A stretch of 64,000 nucleotides of DNA from Pisolithus tinctorius (Eukaryota; Basidiomycota; Agaricomycetes; Boletales; Pisolithaceae): positions 744,001-808,000 of the forward strand of contig JANFAH010000027.1 of assembly GCA_024663395.1 (NCBI GenBank), written 5' to 3'. Shown here piece after piece: positions 11,358 through 23,308 of the stretch; position 1 is the stretch's first letter; each line of letters begins with the position of its first letter. The notes beneath the pieces are model-generated. The model was not told the DNA's origin. It was given only the letters and a program-made list of their open reading frames with translations, and did no database searches. Position numbers and translations under genes: made by a program.

Positions 11358-11490
11358 TGACTCTATGACACAGCAAGGCACATGCCAGTCACAGAGTTGA
11401 GTCTTTGGACCAGCATAGGTAAGCAGCACATCCTTTCATTCTCCAGTGCCACCACCTCATTCCCTGCACCTCATTGTCACATCCACACAC
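11358..11490 (+). repeat. Ngaro split direct repeat A1
   Basis: Starts TGACTCTATGACACAGCAAGG and matches the A2 copy at 24635 on, including CCAGTCACAGAGTTGAG and CTTTCATTCTCCAGTGCC. The right limit is approximate. Confidence 0.85.
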
Positions 11491-11568
11491 CCCTTCTGTC
11501 CAACTTGCCATTGCTCCTTTATTTTGCCCAAGCACCCTTACCCCACATTCCACACAGCTCTCCAACTA

Positions 11569-13180
11569 TGGCTGACCCCAACCTCAAACAGCATCCCAAT
11601 TTCGAGTCTGCAGCATTCCATGAAATTTGTGAAGCCATCATGGTGACCCTCAACATCGACCTCAACCAAGCTGTAGAATGGCTCATCACAGCCTGGGACA
11701 ACAACCACCAGTGCAGGATTGATGAGTGGAATGTGCAGCACCAAGCTGAAGCTGAGGAAATGCAGTGCCAGGAGAATGAGCGCAGGGAAGCAGAGAATGC
11801 TACACGCAGACAGGCTGCTGAGGGGCCAAGAACAATCACAGAGAAGTAGAGCACAGAAAACCACAAATGAATGACTTCACCACTGGGCACCCTCCACCCA
11901 GCATCCTCATCAACAGGCCCTCTCAATACACTACCAACAAACTCATGTCCTGCAACTACATCAAATTGTGGTACTTCTCCCCCAAGGGTTGCAGCAATGC
12001 TGCCAGGAACTCCCAATCCAATGCCAATGACACCTTCGGCCTATCCAGCTCCAATGACATCCTCACCCTCAGACTGGTCGCCTCAGTGAAGGCCTCACAG
12101 AATGCCTGCACAGACCACAATCTAACCATTGGTGAATTCCTACAGGCCAGAGCCACCTTCCTGCACCATATCAAAATGGTCCCCTGGCTGGAAAAACACA
12201 TCAATGCCCTCACCATGTTCTTCTGGAACCTTGAAAGCCACCCCCAGCAAACAACCACAAATGGAGATGCCATCATCCTGACCTACACCTCTTGTGTGCA
12301 CCAACAGTGGCATGATGAACTGAAGGCAAACAATGGCAACATCTTTGACATATCGATCATCAACAACACCCTGATGAACAGCATCACATTTGGGGTAAAC
12401 GTTGCAGCCCAGAAGAAACTCGCTTGCAGGTCAGTCCGTCCCCCTCCCCCACCCCTGAACTGAAAGCTAATCCAGCCCACCTCACCATGCCTCCTCCCCA
12501 TGCCCATCCCATGCCCATCCTCACCACCCCCCCTCCCTCACCTACCCCACCTGCCCTTTTCCTCCTCCTCCCACCCATCCTGATGGCATGGCATCGCCCC
12601 ATTGACATCACCCTGACTCGGCCACACACTTCACCTGCCCAATCCACCCCACATGCCCACCCCACAGGGTTGAGGCTTTCATCAACACCATCCCTCCCTC
12701 ACCCACCCAATCCAGGTGCTCCCATCATCATGCACTGTCAAGGAATGACACCAATCCCCATTGGCATCACAACTCATGCTCCCGGTCTCCCTGCCCTTGA
12801 TTTTGACACTCATCACAACTGTCCCCCTCAAAACACTCCAGCTCCTCCCCTCTCACCTGCAAGTGCTCACCAAGCTCATCCAACCAACCAAAATCAGCAT
12901 GCCCCATTTGCCTTGGCTGCCATCCCCACCAGATCCATGAGTGCAACAACCCTACCCAGTGGGATGGATCCCCCATGCACTCAAGACATTCAACCAAAGG
13001 TCGCATCATCAACAGCAAAGGCCACACCCTTTGCAGCAACTGGCAGAAGCTGAACAGATGCAACCTCTCCCACAAATCCATCAAACATGAGTGCTCTGGC
13101 TGTGGAAACCATGAACACAGTGCTCAGCAATGCCATCACATGCAGAAGGACACAAGCCCTAATGCCCTACAACCCTGATG
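11569..13180 (+). pseudogene. Ngaro Gag-like ORF, degenerate
   Basis: Reading from ATG 11569 (MADPNLKQHPNFES), through a frameshift near 11850, to a conserved block (IGEFLQARATFLHHI...WNLESHPQQ...WHDELKANNGNIFDIS, 12124-12360), a proline-rich stretch, and a CCHC knuckle (CSGCGNHEHSAQQC, near 13094). This is the layout of Gag in fungal YR retroelements. Several frame changes are needed, so it is broken. Confidence 0.65.
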
Positions 13181-13463
13181 CCTGGCACACAGCTCTCCAA
13201 TCCTTCAGCCTCCTCTCCAGATACCCCCACATCATCCACAGGACGTGGCACAGCTTTTCAGCCAACATACCCCCCCCCCCCCCCCCCCCCCCCACACACA
13301 CATGCACCCCTCTCAACAGCCAGATTGTACTTGAGCATCAAGCAGCCTTCAACAAGATCATAAATAAAGAATTCTCCAAAGGCAGATACCTCAGCCCCTT
13401 CACCACTCCTGAAATACAGCACGAGTTAGGCCACTTCCAATCTTCACCCCTGTCCATAATCCC
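13180..13463 (+). pseudogene. Ngaro reverse transcriptase, N-terminal piece
   Basis: Ends with ELGHFQSSPLSIIP at the insertion point of the family-3 element and continues in KPGKLGRFQLIQNLSF after 21647. Together these form the conserved start of DIRS/Ngaro RT. A 24-base poly-C run (13270-13293) lies just upstream. Confidence 0.75.
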
Positions 13464-14199
13464 TGTCATAACTGTGCGTTCACTCTAGGCCTTTACTCAC
13501 TCCACACCCTCTTCTGCCGGTCATTTGCTCACTCTGCACCAACTCCGCCCACCTTCTATTGTCTACGAACCATCTCCGCTCCAACTGCTGTCGGACTTGT
13601 GTTGTTCTCTTACTGGACCGAGCAGACCGCTCTCTTGAGTGGTCATGTGGCTGTCTTCGGACTTCTCCCTGACAGCACGCAGTCAGGTACTCTGCAGCGT
13701 GCGCACCGCATGGTCCAGCGTCTGGACTGTTTCCTTTTTTGGATGTTCTATGTTACCCGCTCGTATGTCCTCCATCTACCCTTCATTCGTCGTCTAGGAG
13801 GTTTTTACTTGAAAATTTCTGGGTCTCCGTATGTCAGTTCCGATTCCGGTTACTGTACCTCTGTAGTGGTATAAAAGCATGTAACATACTCTGCTGTCCC
13901 TCAGTACGAATATCAACTTAGTTCCTACTCCCTCTGATTCTGCCTTCTGCCTGTCGGAGTTATCTCTGACTCTCTGTCTGTACTCTCCCTCTAAAATACG
14001 AGGGCTGAGATCGTGCAAGGGGGTAGCGCATGAGCTAAACCCAATGCCCTCACTCCGCTCCGCCTTCACTTCGGCGGCCTTTGTTCCTGCCACTACTCCG
14101 CCAGTCGGAGTTCTGTTCTTTCGTGTCGGACTTGCTTCCGGACCCCTCCCCAGACCTTGTTAAGCGTTGGAGTTGGTCGGAGTAGGCCTGGACTTGACA
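13464..14199 (+). repeat. 5' LTR of family-3 chromovirus
   Basis: 736 bases. TATAAAA at 13870-13876 lies 33 bases before AGTACGAATAT (13903-13913), the inferred transcript start, which is complementary to the primer site at 14202-14212. Confidence 0.95.
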
Positions 14200-14201
14200 G
14201 T

Positions 14202-14212
14202 ATATTCGTACT
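14202..14212 (+). other. self-priming primer-binding site, family 3
   Basis: ATATTCGTACT, two bases inside the LTR, an exact 11-base complement of AGTACGAATAT in the LTR (13903-13913). Tf1-like arrangement. Confidence 0.75.
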
Positions 14213-14221
14213 CTCACTTGT

Positions 14222-15531
14222 ATGATCTCGCTTTCTGTCTTCCGAAAAACTTACGCCGTTATGAGAACTCGAGCTCAATCCCAGAGAGAGGTCGCTGAGA
14301 ACCTCGCTGTAGCGCTGGCTAATCTGCGTCGACTCCCTTCCATTGTTGAACAATTCCAGTCCTTCTCCGCTCGATGCCGCTCTCGTGCTGAAGGTGAAAG
14401 CGCTTCACAAGCTGGTCACTCCGACCTCCACCCATCAGCCTTCCATACTCCGCCTCCTCGTAACCAAGATGATGAACCCGACCCCAACCCTGATTATCCT
14501 GATGGTGATCCTGATGGCGGGGGCAGTGGTGACGGGGATGTCCCCGAAGACCCGGCTGAGCCGCCAGAGGATCCCCTCATAGCTCTTGCTAGAGCTGTCC
14601 ATGCACTTGCGCAGTCTAGTTCACGCACTGGGGACTCCGCTCCGAAAACCAAGGTCCACGAGCCCAACACCTTCGATGGCTCCGACCCAAAGAAACTCCG
14701 CAAGTTCCTCGTGCAGTGCGAGTTGAACTTCCAAGACCGCCCCCGTGCATTCTGCTCTGACAGAGCAAAGGTTACCTTCGCTCAGTCTTATCTCAGGGGG
14801 GTATGGCTCTGGCTTGGTTCGAGCCAGATCTACTAAATCCCGACAACTATGACCGCCCGCTCTGGATGGACGACTATCATGAGTTCTTACAAGAGCTCAC
14901 AACTAACTTTGGTCCGCATGATGCCATAGCGGATGCCGTCCAACAACTCGAGAACCTCACCATGAAGGATGGTTCTCGAATTACCAAATACGTCGTGGAA
15001 TTCAATTGTTGGGCTTCGCAGGTCAAAGACTATGGTGTCGGTGCACTCCGCCACTGCTTCTATAGTGGACTTCCAGACTGCATCAAGGATGAGATCGCTC
15101 GCGTCAGAAAACCTTCTACCCTCGCACAACTCCGCAAACTCGCTCAGACCATCGATGCGTGCTACTGGGAGCATAAAGCAGAAATCTCGCGCACCACCAA
15201 GTCTGCCACCGACAAGTCGCAGTCCTCCAACTCCGACAATAAGTCTAAGTCGTTGTCCTCCGCCTCTGCTCCAAAATCCGACGCAAAGGGCAAAGGCAAG
15301 CAGAAAGATCCGCCAAAGTCCGACATTGCCCACCTATTGGGTAAGGATGGCAAACTCACCTCCGCTGAACGCCAGTGCAGGATGAAAAACAACCTCTGCC
15401 TCTTCTGTGGCGAGGCTGGCCACTCTGCTAAAGACTGTCCCAAGTCTACCTCCTGCGCAGCCAAAGCCTGTGCCACTACGGCTGAAGCTCCGCCTGCTCC
15501 GCCCGTGGAGAAGGCAGAGCCAAAAAATTAG
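14222..15531 (+). pseudogene. gag: family-3 Gag with one frameshift
   Basis: First ATG at 14222, with a second at 14261 (MRTRAQSQREVAE) equally possible. An acidic proline-rich region is followed by the retrotransposon Gag block (EPNTFDGSDPKKLRKFLVQC...LNFQDRPRAF). The frame breaks in a run of six G near 14797: upstream ends in SYLRG and MALAWFEPDLL continues in the next frame. The intact family-2 Gag reads SYLKGMALEWFEPDLL here, so one or two bases were gained or lost. The C-terminus has a CCHC knuckle (CLFCGEAGHSAKDC) and ends at TAG 15529-15531. A sequencing or assembly indel is also possible. Confidence 0.85.
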
Positions 15532-15566
15532 TCCGCTCCTCCAGGGAGCTCGCACAGCCTGGAGGA
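15522..15566 (+). promoter_or_regulatory. -1 ribosomal frameshift site, family-3 gag/pol
   Basis: Slippery A AAA AAT (15522-15528) directly before the gag stop TAG, an 8-base spacer, then a 9-bp perfect stem TCCTCCAGG (15537-15545) / CCTGGAGGA (15558-15566) with a 12-base loop. The -1 frame is open straight into pol. This is canonical -1 frameshift architecture (established); activity is inferred. Confidence 0.75.
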
Positions 15567-18500
15567 AGTGTTGACACCAACTGTGCGCAACCGGACATCC
15601 GACTCAATGCGTCCGCTCTTTCTAGTCCCAATTCCTTACTACTGTCTGTAACTCTTCTGGATTATTCTGTTGATACTGTTTCTGCGTTGATCGATTCTGG
15701 TTCTTCTCATTGTTTTGTAGACCCGTCTATAATCAAAAAGTATGCCATTTCTGTTTCCCCCGTTTCTCTGCCAATTCCGCTCCGCTTGTTTGATGGTAGT
15801 ACAAATGCTGTCATTTCCCAAGAAGTAGATCTTTCCCTCCGCTTTCCCTCCGGCGATGTCAATTCCGTTTCATTCTATGTTACTCCATTGGATTCTTCTT
15901 GTTCGCTGGTATTAGGACCCAACTGGCTCACCCGCTTCAATCCATTGATTGACTGGGTACTGGGCAGTATATCGTTCAAACCACCGCTACAGGGAATGCC
16001 GACACCCCAGGTGCCTTCGTCACCCTCCGATGCGACCTCCGCTCCAGACTCGACACCCTCTGCTCCATCTGCAGCTCCGACTGCACCTCCGACAGACTCG
16101 CCGCACTCTGCTCCGCTCGTCTCACTCATCAATGCTGCTGCATATGTCAGAGCCTGTGCTCTCCCTGGCTCTAGACAGTTCCGCTTGCAGCTCTCCGCTG
16201 ATGATGTGAAGCTTCGTGTGTCCTCCGCTTCTACTCCGCCTCCTGACCTCTCCTCGGTTCCTCCTGAGTATCACGAGTTTGCCGATGTCTTTAGTAAAGA
16301 CAAGGCCACAGAACTTCCACCACACTGCTCGTTCGATCTCAAGATTGACCTCGAGGAAGGGGCTTCTCCGCCCATTGGTACAATCTACTCTCTTTCTCCG
16401 CCAGAGCTTGAAGCTCTCTGCACCTTTATTGACAAGCATCTTGGCTACGGTTTCATCAAACAGTCCACCTCTGCTCACGGTGCCCCTGTCCTCTTCATAA
16501 AGAAGAAGGACGGTTCACTCTGCCTCTGTGTAGACTATCGAGGACTCAACAAAATCACGAAAAAAGATCACTATCCACTGCCACTCATCTCCGACCTACT
16601 TGACTCCCCAAGCCGCACTAAAGTCTACACCAAGATCGATCTCCACCATGCCTATCACCTGGTCCGCATAGCAGACGGAGATGAATGGAAGACTGCTTTC
16701 CGCACTTGTTATGGTTCTTATGAGTGGCGGGTAATGCCATTCGGTCTGACTAATGCGCCTGCGGCTTTCCAGCGATTCGTTAATAGCATCTTTGCGGACA
16801 TGCTCGATGTCTGCGTCGTGGTATACCTCAATGACATCCTAATCTATTCGCAGGACATGGAGTCGCATCGCAAACATGTAAAAGAGGTACTCCGCTGCCT
16901 TCGAAAGCATGGTCTTTATGCCAAGCCAGAGAAGTGCGAGTTCCACTCCGACTCTGTCGAGTACCTCGGCTATATTCTCCCTCCCTCCAGTCTCACCATG
17001 TCCACTGAGAAGGTTCAGGCAGTCTGCGACTGGCCTGAGCCGTGGAAGGTGCGAGACATCCAGTCTTTCCTCGGTTTCGCAAATTTCTACAGACGATTCA
17101 TTAATAATTACTCCGACATCGCCATTCCGCTCACTCGCCTCATGCGAAAGGGTGCTCCTTGGAACTTTTCCGAGGAGTGCCGCTCCGCTTTCCTCTGCCT
17201 GAAGGATGCCTTCAGCTCCGCTCCTATCCTCACTCACTGGGTTCCTGATGCTCTGCTTACAGTGGAAACCGATGCCTCCGACTATGCCATCGCTGGTATT
17301 TTGTCGATCACCTGCTCCAACAGTGAACTCCGCCCAGTCGCTTTCTACTCTCGCACCATGACCGCACCAGAACTCAACTATGATACCCATGACAAGGAGC
17401 TGTTGGCCATCTTTGAGGCCTTCCGCCATTGGCGGCATTACCTAGAAGGCTCCGCCTTACCTGTCGACATGGTGACAGACCACAAAAACCTTGAGTATTT
17501 TTCCACTTCTAAGGTTCTCACCCATCGACAGGCCCGCTGGTCGGAGTACCTTTCCCAGTTCAACCTTTCTATCCGCTTCCGACCTGGCCGCTTGGGAGCC
17601 AAGCCCAATGCACTTACGCGCCATTGGGACATCTACCCAAAAGGGGGGGATAGGGACTACACACAGGTAAATCCTCACAACCTCCGCCCTATGTTTACAC
17701 AGGAACAGCTCGCATCGTCCCTCCGTACCACTACCCTCATGGCACCTGTGCTCTGCGCCGCCATGGTCTTTGATGTTGAGTGCTTGCACTCTGACATCAT
17801 CTCCGCCCTACCCTCCGACCCTGTCTCCACCAGTCACCTTCCAACTCCGACTAAGCCTCGGTGGTCCCTGGACTCCGACGGTCTACTCCGCCTTGACGGT
17901 CACATCTTTGTCCCTGACATCGATGATCTCCGCCTCCGAGTGCTTCGTTTCAAGCATGACCACCCCCTAGCAGGCCATTTCAGGCAAAACCGCACACTAG
18001 AACTCGTCTGCAGAGACTACGTGTGGCCCAACCTCCGCTCCGATGTGAAAGAATACGTCAGGTCTTGCACCGCCTGTGGACGGAGCAAAACTCTGCGCCA
18101 CTGCCCTTATGGTCTATTGAAGCAACTCCCCGTCCCAGAGAGACCTTGGAACTCCATCTCCATGGACTTCATCGAACACCTCCCCAACTCCGATGGTTAC
18201 TCCACCATCCTCGTGGTAGTGGACCACCTCTCGAAGCAAGTGGTGTTCATCCCCACCCACGACTCCGTCGCCTCCACCGAACTCGCTAAGCTCTTCCTTA
18301 CCCATGTCTTCTCCAAGCACGGGGTACCAGCTAATGTCACCTCCGACAGAGGTCCCGAGTTTGTCTCTCACTTCTTCCGCTCCCTAGGAAAGGCCCTTGA
18401 TATGCGCCTTCACTTTACTTCGGGTTACCACCCAGAAGGCAATGGCCAGACCGAGCGGACAAACCAGACCCTCGAGCAGTACCTCCACGTCTACTGTAAT

Positions 18501-19262
18501 TACCAACAAGACAACTGGGCTGAGCTTTTACCCCTAGCAGAGTTCGCTTTCAACAACGCACCAAGTGCAACTACTGGAGTCTCTCCCTTCTTCGCTGACA
18601 AGGGATACCATCCAAACTTGTCTGTGGTCCCTGACCAAGACTTCACTTCCCCAAGGGCTCATGACTATGTCGTTGAGCTCTCCACCCTTCATGACTTCCT
18701 CCGCTCCGAAATGTCCGCCACTCAACAGCGCTACCAGGGTCCAGCAGATGCTAAACGCATACCTCTGCCTGAGTTCAAGGTCAGAGAACAGGCCTACATC
18801 AAAGCCAAGTACTTCCGCTCCACTCGTCCTTCGGAAAAGCTCTCCGAAAAGTACTTAGGTCCGTTCACCATCTTGGCCAGGCCAGGTACGCATTCTGTCA
18901 CCCTTAAGCTCCCTGACTCTATGTGCTCGGTACATCCGGTCTTCCATGTCTCACAACTGGAAGCCGCAGCGGCTAACCCTTTCCCAAACCAACTACAACC
19001 TCCGCCTCCACCAGTGGATTTCGATGGTGACCTTGAGTACGAGGTATCAGAGATACTCGACTCTAAGGTGGACCGCCATTGCCGCCATTGTCAACTCTTG
19101 TACCTAGTCTGCTGGGCTGGTTACGAGAACACCGATGAAGAAACCTCTTGGTTGCTAGCAACTGAACTAGATCACGCTTCCAACATAGTATCCGCTTTCC
19201 ATGAACGCTATCCACACAAACCTGGCCCGTACCAACCTCTGCCAAATACTCCACCTACATGA
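15532..19262 (+). CDS. pol: family-3 Pol polyprotein (open frame, RT active site altered)
   Basis: Expressed as a -1 extension of Gag; no own ATG is needed and the frame is open from before the gag stop to TGA 19260-19262. Protease (LIDSGSSHCFVD near 15690), RT (KKDGSLCLCVDYRGLNKI near 16505; active site YLND near 16825 instead of YLDD), RNase H (VETDASDYAIAGIL near 17260, DHKNLEYF near 17480), integrase (HDHPLAGHF, RSCTACG near 17955-18080; ISMDFIEHLP, TSDRGPEFVSHFF, GQTERTNQ) and a C-terminal chromodomain (YEVSEILDSKV...YLVCWAGY...TSWLL). The Asp to Asn change at a CG to CA site should abolish polymerisation, since both Asp residues bind metal. Confidence 0.9.
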
Positions 19263-19445
19263 TCCACCTCCACGGGCCAACTCCGCCTCTTACCGAACTA
19301 CCTTAAGTACTTTAGAATTTTCTCCGCTTATCTGTTTCACTTCTCAGAGTCACAAACAAAGTCACAAGTCTATTTTGTAGTAGTACAAAAATATACAAAA
19401 CTAAAACCAAAAAAAAAAAAAAAAAGAAAAAGAAACAAAACTACT

Positions 19446-20717
19446 CTACTCTTCCATCGCTTGTCCTCCGTCACCCCCCTGTTCTTCTCCGCCTTCCTTC
19501 TCTCCTTCAACTTCTTCCTCGTTATCCCCCTCCACACCTTCGTCCGCTTCCTCGTTTTCGTCCTCTGCCTCCTCCAACTGAGGCCTCTTCCATCCTCCTC
19601 CCGCGCACTCGAGCTCGGCCATCCTGGCCTCGTGCGCGTCCTGCCTCCTCCTCGATTCTGCCCACTCCGCCCATGCGCGGTACATCCCCCACTCGTCGGC
19701 GGTCCTCTCCGCTGCTGCCACCATTCTTTCGAAGGCAAGCGCAGCCCTCTCATGCGCCTCTGCATACCTCTCTGCGGCTTGCAGTTGCCGCTCCCGCTCC
19801 CACTCCGCCCACCGCATGTGAACCCCTGCCCCTGAGGGTCCCTCGTGCGGTGTCTGTGGCTCCTCCTCGTCTTCGTCTCCGCCCGCCTCCCACTCGTCAT
19901 CCACTTCCTCCGTCTCTGTCGCTTTCTCCTTTCCCTTCCCTCACGTCCTCTTCTTCTTCTCTCCTTGGGAGCTCCCCATCCCTGCTCTCTTCTGCGAGGG
20001 CCCTGCCACTGCCTCTTCCCGCGTCCAACTGCACGTCTTCTTCTTGTTATGACAGGGCACGCAGGCCCTGGTCTTACCTTGCCCTGGCTCACACTGCCCT
20101 GCTGTCAGACTTGCTACACAGCGAGTGCAGGGGGGCCTCCTGGTCGCGGTAACCACCACAGAGGTCCCAGGGACCCTCTGGGTGGTGTTGATGTCGTACA
20201 CCACGCCAGTTAATCTGGGTAGGGTAAGGTCAAAAAATAAAAATAAAAATAAAAATAAAAAATAAAAAAATAAGTCAGCACCGCCTGACTCGCAGTAATC
20301 TGCTACTTACCTCTGCGCGGCCTCATCCCGCCTGGCCTGGGCCCTCTCTTGAGAGGCTCTCTGCCTCTGCCTCTCTGCCTCTTCTTCCGCCGCCCTCTTC
20401 TTTCGAGCCTCCTCCTCCTCCATCGCCCTCCTCCTCTGAGCCTCCTCCTCTGCTCTCTTCTTCTGCTCTGCCTCCAATCGCTCCTCCTCTGCCTTCCACC
20501 TCTTGGTCTCCTCACGCTTGGCCTTGCGCTCTGCCTCACGCTCTCTCTCTCTCCACTCGGCCTCCTCTCGTCGATGTGCCTTCTCTGCGGACTTCTCCTG
20601 CTCGGTGTCAGTGGAGTCGTTGGTGAGGATGACCAGTTCTTCATCCGCAACTTGGGAGTAGTCGCGGACGTGGCCAGGGGTTGGCTGGGGGGTTTTGCTT
20701 TGGTGCTGGGAAGACAT
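19446..20717 (-). CDS. opposite-strand Zn2Cys6-like accessory gene of family 3 (one internal stop)
   Basis: Lies between pol and the 3' LTR, on the strand opposite gag-pol. Exon 1 20717-20311 starts MSSQHQSKTPQ and becomes a long Arg/Glu/Lys-rich coil. A 96-base intron (20310-20215, GTAAGT...CCCAG, with an A-rich AAAAAT array) follows. Exon 2 20214-19446 begins with six cysteines spaced C-x2-C-x8-C-x9-C-x2-C-x6-C followed by SW, then an acidic C-terminus. The exon sum of 1176 is divisible by three. A single in-frame TGA (19941-19943) interrupts it, possibly from CGA. The cysteine spacing resembles fungal Zn2Cys6 clusters; a DNA-binding role is inferred. The architecture matches the family-2 gene at 39297-40372. 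Confidence 0.7.
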
Positions 20718-20911
20718 GATGATGGGGGGAAAGGACGAAGGTTCGGTACCCTAACACATGTTTTTTAAGCGGTACTTCGAACTCCGACAGAGCTCCACCG
20801 TGGCTAAAGCCATTATCCTCGAGGCATCAAAGTAATTTCAAATGATCAGCTTGTGTTGATCTCGTCCCATACATGCGGCCTTCAGGGGTTCAGGCCCTAA
20901 GGGGGGGGCAC

Positions 20912-21646
20912 TGTCATAACCGTGCATTCACTCTAGGCCTTTACTCACTCCACACCCTCTTCCGCCAGTCATTCGCTCACTCTGCACCAACTCTGCCCAC
21001 CTTCTATCGTCTACGAACCATCTCCGCTCCAACTGCTGTCAGACTTGTGTTGTTCTCTTACCGGACCGAGCGGACCGCTCTCTTGAGTGGTCATGTGGCT
21101 GTCTTCGGACTTCTCCCTGACAGCGCACAGTCAGGTACTCCGCAGCGTGCGCACCGCATGGTCCAGCGTCTGGACTGTTTCCTTTTTTGGATGTTCTATG
21201 TTACCTGCTTGTATGTCCTCCATCTACCCTTCATTCGTCGTCTAGGAGGTTTTTACTTGAAAATTTCTGGGTCCCATATGTCAGTTCCGATTCCGGTTAC
21301 TGTACCTCTGTAGTGGTATAAAAGCATGTAACATACTCCGCCATCCCTCAGTACGAATATCAACTTAGTTCCTACTCCCTCTGATTCCGCCTTCTGCCTG
21401 TCGGAGTTATCTCTGACTCTCTGTCTGTACTCTCCCTCTAAAATACGAGGGCTGAGATCGTGCAAGGGGGTAGCGCACGAGCTAAACCTGACGCCCTCAC
21501 TCTGCTCCGCCTTCACTTCAGCAGCCTTCGTTCCTGCCACTACTCTGCCAGTCAGAGTTCTGTTCTTTCGTGTCGGACTTGCTTCCAGACCCCTCCCCAG
21601 ACCTTGTTAAGCATCGGAGTTGGTCGGAGTAGGCCCAGACTTGACA
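20912..21646 (+). repeat. 3' LTR of family-3 chromovirus
   Basis: 735 bases, partner of 13464-14199. A polypurine run (AAGGGGGGGG) sits a few bases before it at 20899-20908. The differences from the 5' LTR that I checked are mainly CG versus TG or CA. Confidence 0.95.
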
Positions 21647-23130
21647 ATCCCCAAACCAGGTAAACTGGGTCGCTTTCAGCTCATACAAAACCTCTCCTTC
21701 CTGCATTCTCCCTCCCCCCTCGCCTCTTCAATCAACTCCCACATCAACATGGACCTTTACCCAACCTCTTACTGTATTTTCCCCATAGTAGCCATCCTCC
21801 TATCCCACCTCCCCCCAGGTTTGCAAGGCATGATCAGAGATGTTTCGGAAGTGTACCATACAGCCCCCATCCACCCTTTGCAGTGGCACACACTAGTAGT
21901 CTGGCTCTCAGATGAGCTCTTTGCGATAGATACCTCCCTATGTTTTGGTTTTGCTGCCTCAGGTGGCATCTATGGAAACATTGGTGCCACTGGTGCAGAC
22001 ATCATCAGAGCACATGGCCTAGGCCCTCTGCTAAGATGGGTAGATGATCACTTCTTCATCTGCATTTGCAAAGTGGCACTCAAAGATTTCAACACCAAGT
22101 GCACTGAAATCGCCAGTTCCATCGCTTCCAGCCAGGGGCATGTATCTAAAGGCAGTCACCTATGGTTCTCAGGTGCCACCCTCCCAGATGGGCAGTCAGA
22201 AGAACACATCCAAGATTACAAACACCCCATCAAAGACTTCTCTCGTTCCTCCCCTAGGCCAGCTGAAGACCAGGAATTCACATACAATTTTGAAGACATC
22301 GACCACATATCCAAGTATCTAGGCATACCCTGGGAATCTGCCAAAGACACACCCTTCTCCTCCAAGCCCACCTTCATTGGTTTCACCTGGAACCTAGTCA
22401 ACCTGACCATCTCCCTTGCCAAGTCAAAGCAACTTAAATACATCAATGCAATCGATGCATGGCATGCCAAGTGGACACATGCAAAAACTGCATGGAAAGC
22501 TAGTACATGCCCCCTTAATTTACCTGGAAGGTTGACCATACTTAATCAACATCGAGGCAATGCTCAGAATTTTTGGCAACAACCCTTTCAAACCCAGAAC
22601 ACCCCCCTGAGGCACACAGGATGACTTAAATTGGTGGCAAAGCAAGCTCACCTCACCAGGCCCTTCTCCCCCCATCCCCACTCTACAGCCCATCATTGAC
22701 CTCCCCACCTTCTCAGATGCCAGTTCCACAACAGGCATCGGTATCCTCCTCCATGGCAGCTGGAGAGCATGGACCCTCAGATCCAATTGGCAAGCTGATG
22801 GGCACAATATTGGCTGCACCAAGGCAATTGGCCTCAAACTACTCACCTTCACAATCCTCCACTATGGAGCCTCCAACATGCATTTCCAGGTTCATGGAGA
22901 CAACCAGGGTGTCCTCGAAAGCTGGTGGCAGGGCAGAAGCTGAAATTGACCCACCAATGATGCCTTCAAATGCCTACATCATGCCCTGGACCTCATGAGA
23001 TGCACCTTGCACATCCACTACATACCAAGTAGCAACAACCTGGCTGACCCTATTTCATGTGGAATACATCCCCCCTTTCATCTTCTCCTCCCCCCAACTC
23101 CCTTAACACACCCCAACATCCAAACCGACC
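21647..23130 (+). pseudogene. Ngaro reverse transcriptase / RNase H, C-terminal piece
   Basis: Continues the frame broken at 13463: KPGKLGRFQLIQNLSF, then RDVSEVYHTAPIHP, FGFAASGGIYG, and the catalytic box WVDDHFF (near 22040), YLGIPWE and TFIGFTWNL. After a frameshift near 22560-22620, an RNase H-like part follows (FSDASSTTGIGILLHG near 22700, HYIPSSNNLADPIS near 23015). VDD in place of YxDD is normal for DIRS-group RTs. Broken by frameshifts and stops. Confidence 0.8.
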
Positions 23131-23308
23131 CACATGACTCTCATCTGCCATTGCACAAACATCCCCACCTTCCCACCCAACCTCCATCACCCCCATCCTA
23201 CTCCCCTACCCCCTACACCCAGCATCGAACCCATCTCTGACACCTCATGCAAGCTCACATCTCTGGCCACATTACCCAGCCAAAGAGTGTCTAATAACCT
23301 GGAAACCT

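Larger units (their letters stand above)
13464..21646 (+). mobile_element. Ty3/gypsy chromovirus, family 3, full length
   Basis: 8183 bases, LTRs of 736 and 735 bases (TGTCATAAC...TTGACA), flanked by a perfect 5-base duplication ATCCC (13459-13463 and 21647-21651). It interrupts the Ngaro RT frame. Order: LTR, primer site, gag, -1 shift, pol with chromodomain, opposite-strand accessory gene, polypurine tract, LTR. It is CpG-rich compared with its host DNA, so it is the younger insertion. Damage: a gag frameshift in a G run, Asn for the first Asp of the RT active site, and one TGA in the accessory gene. Confidence 0.95.

Noticed and set aside
13270..13293. Poly-C run as a structural or regulatory element
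   Set aside because: It lies in a broken Ngaro frame with proline-rich codons; slippage is enough to explain it.
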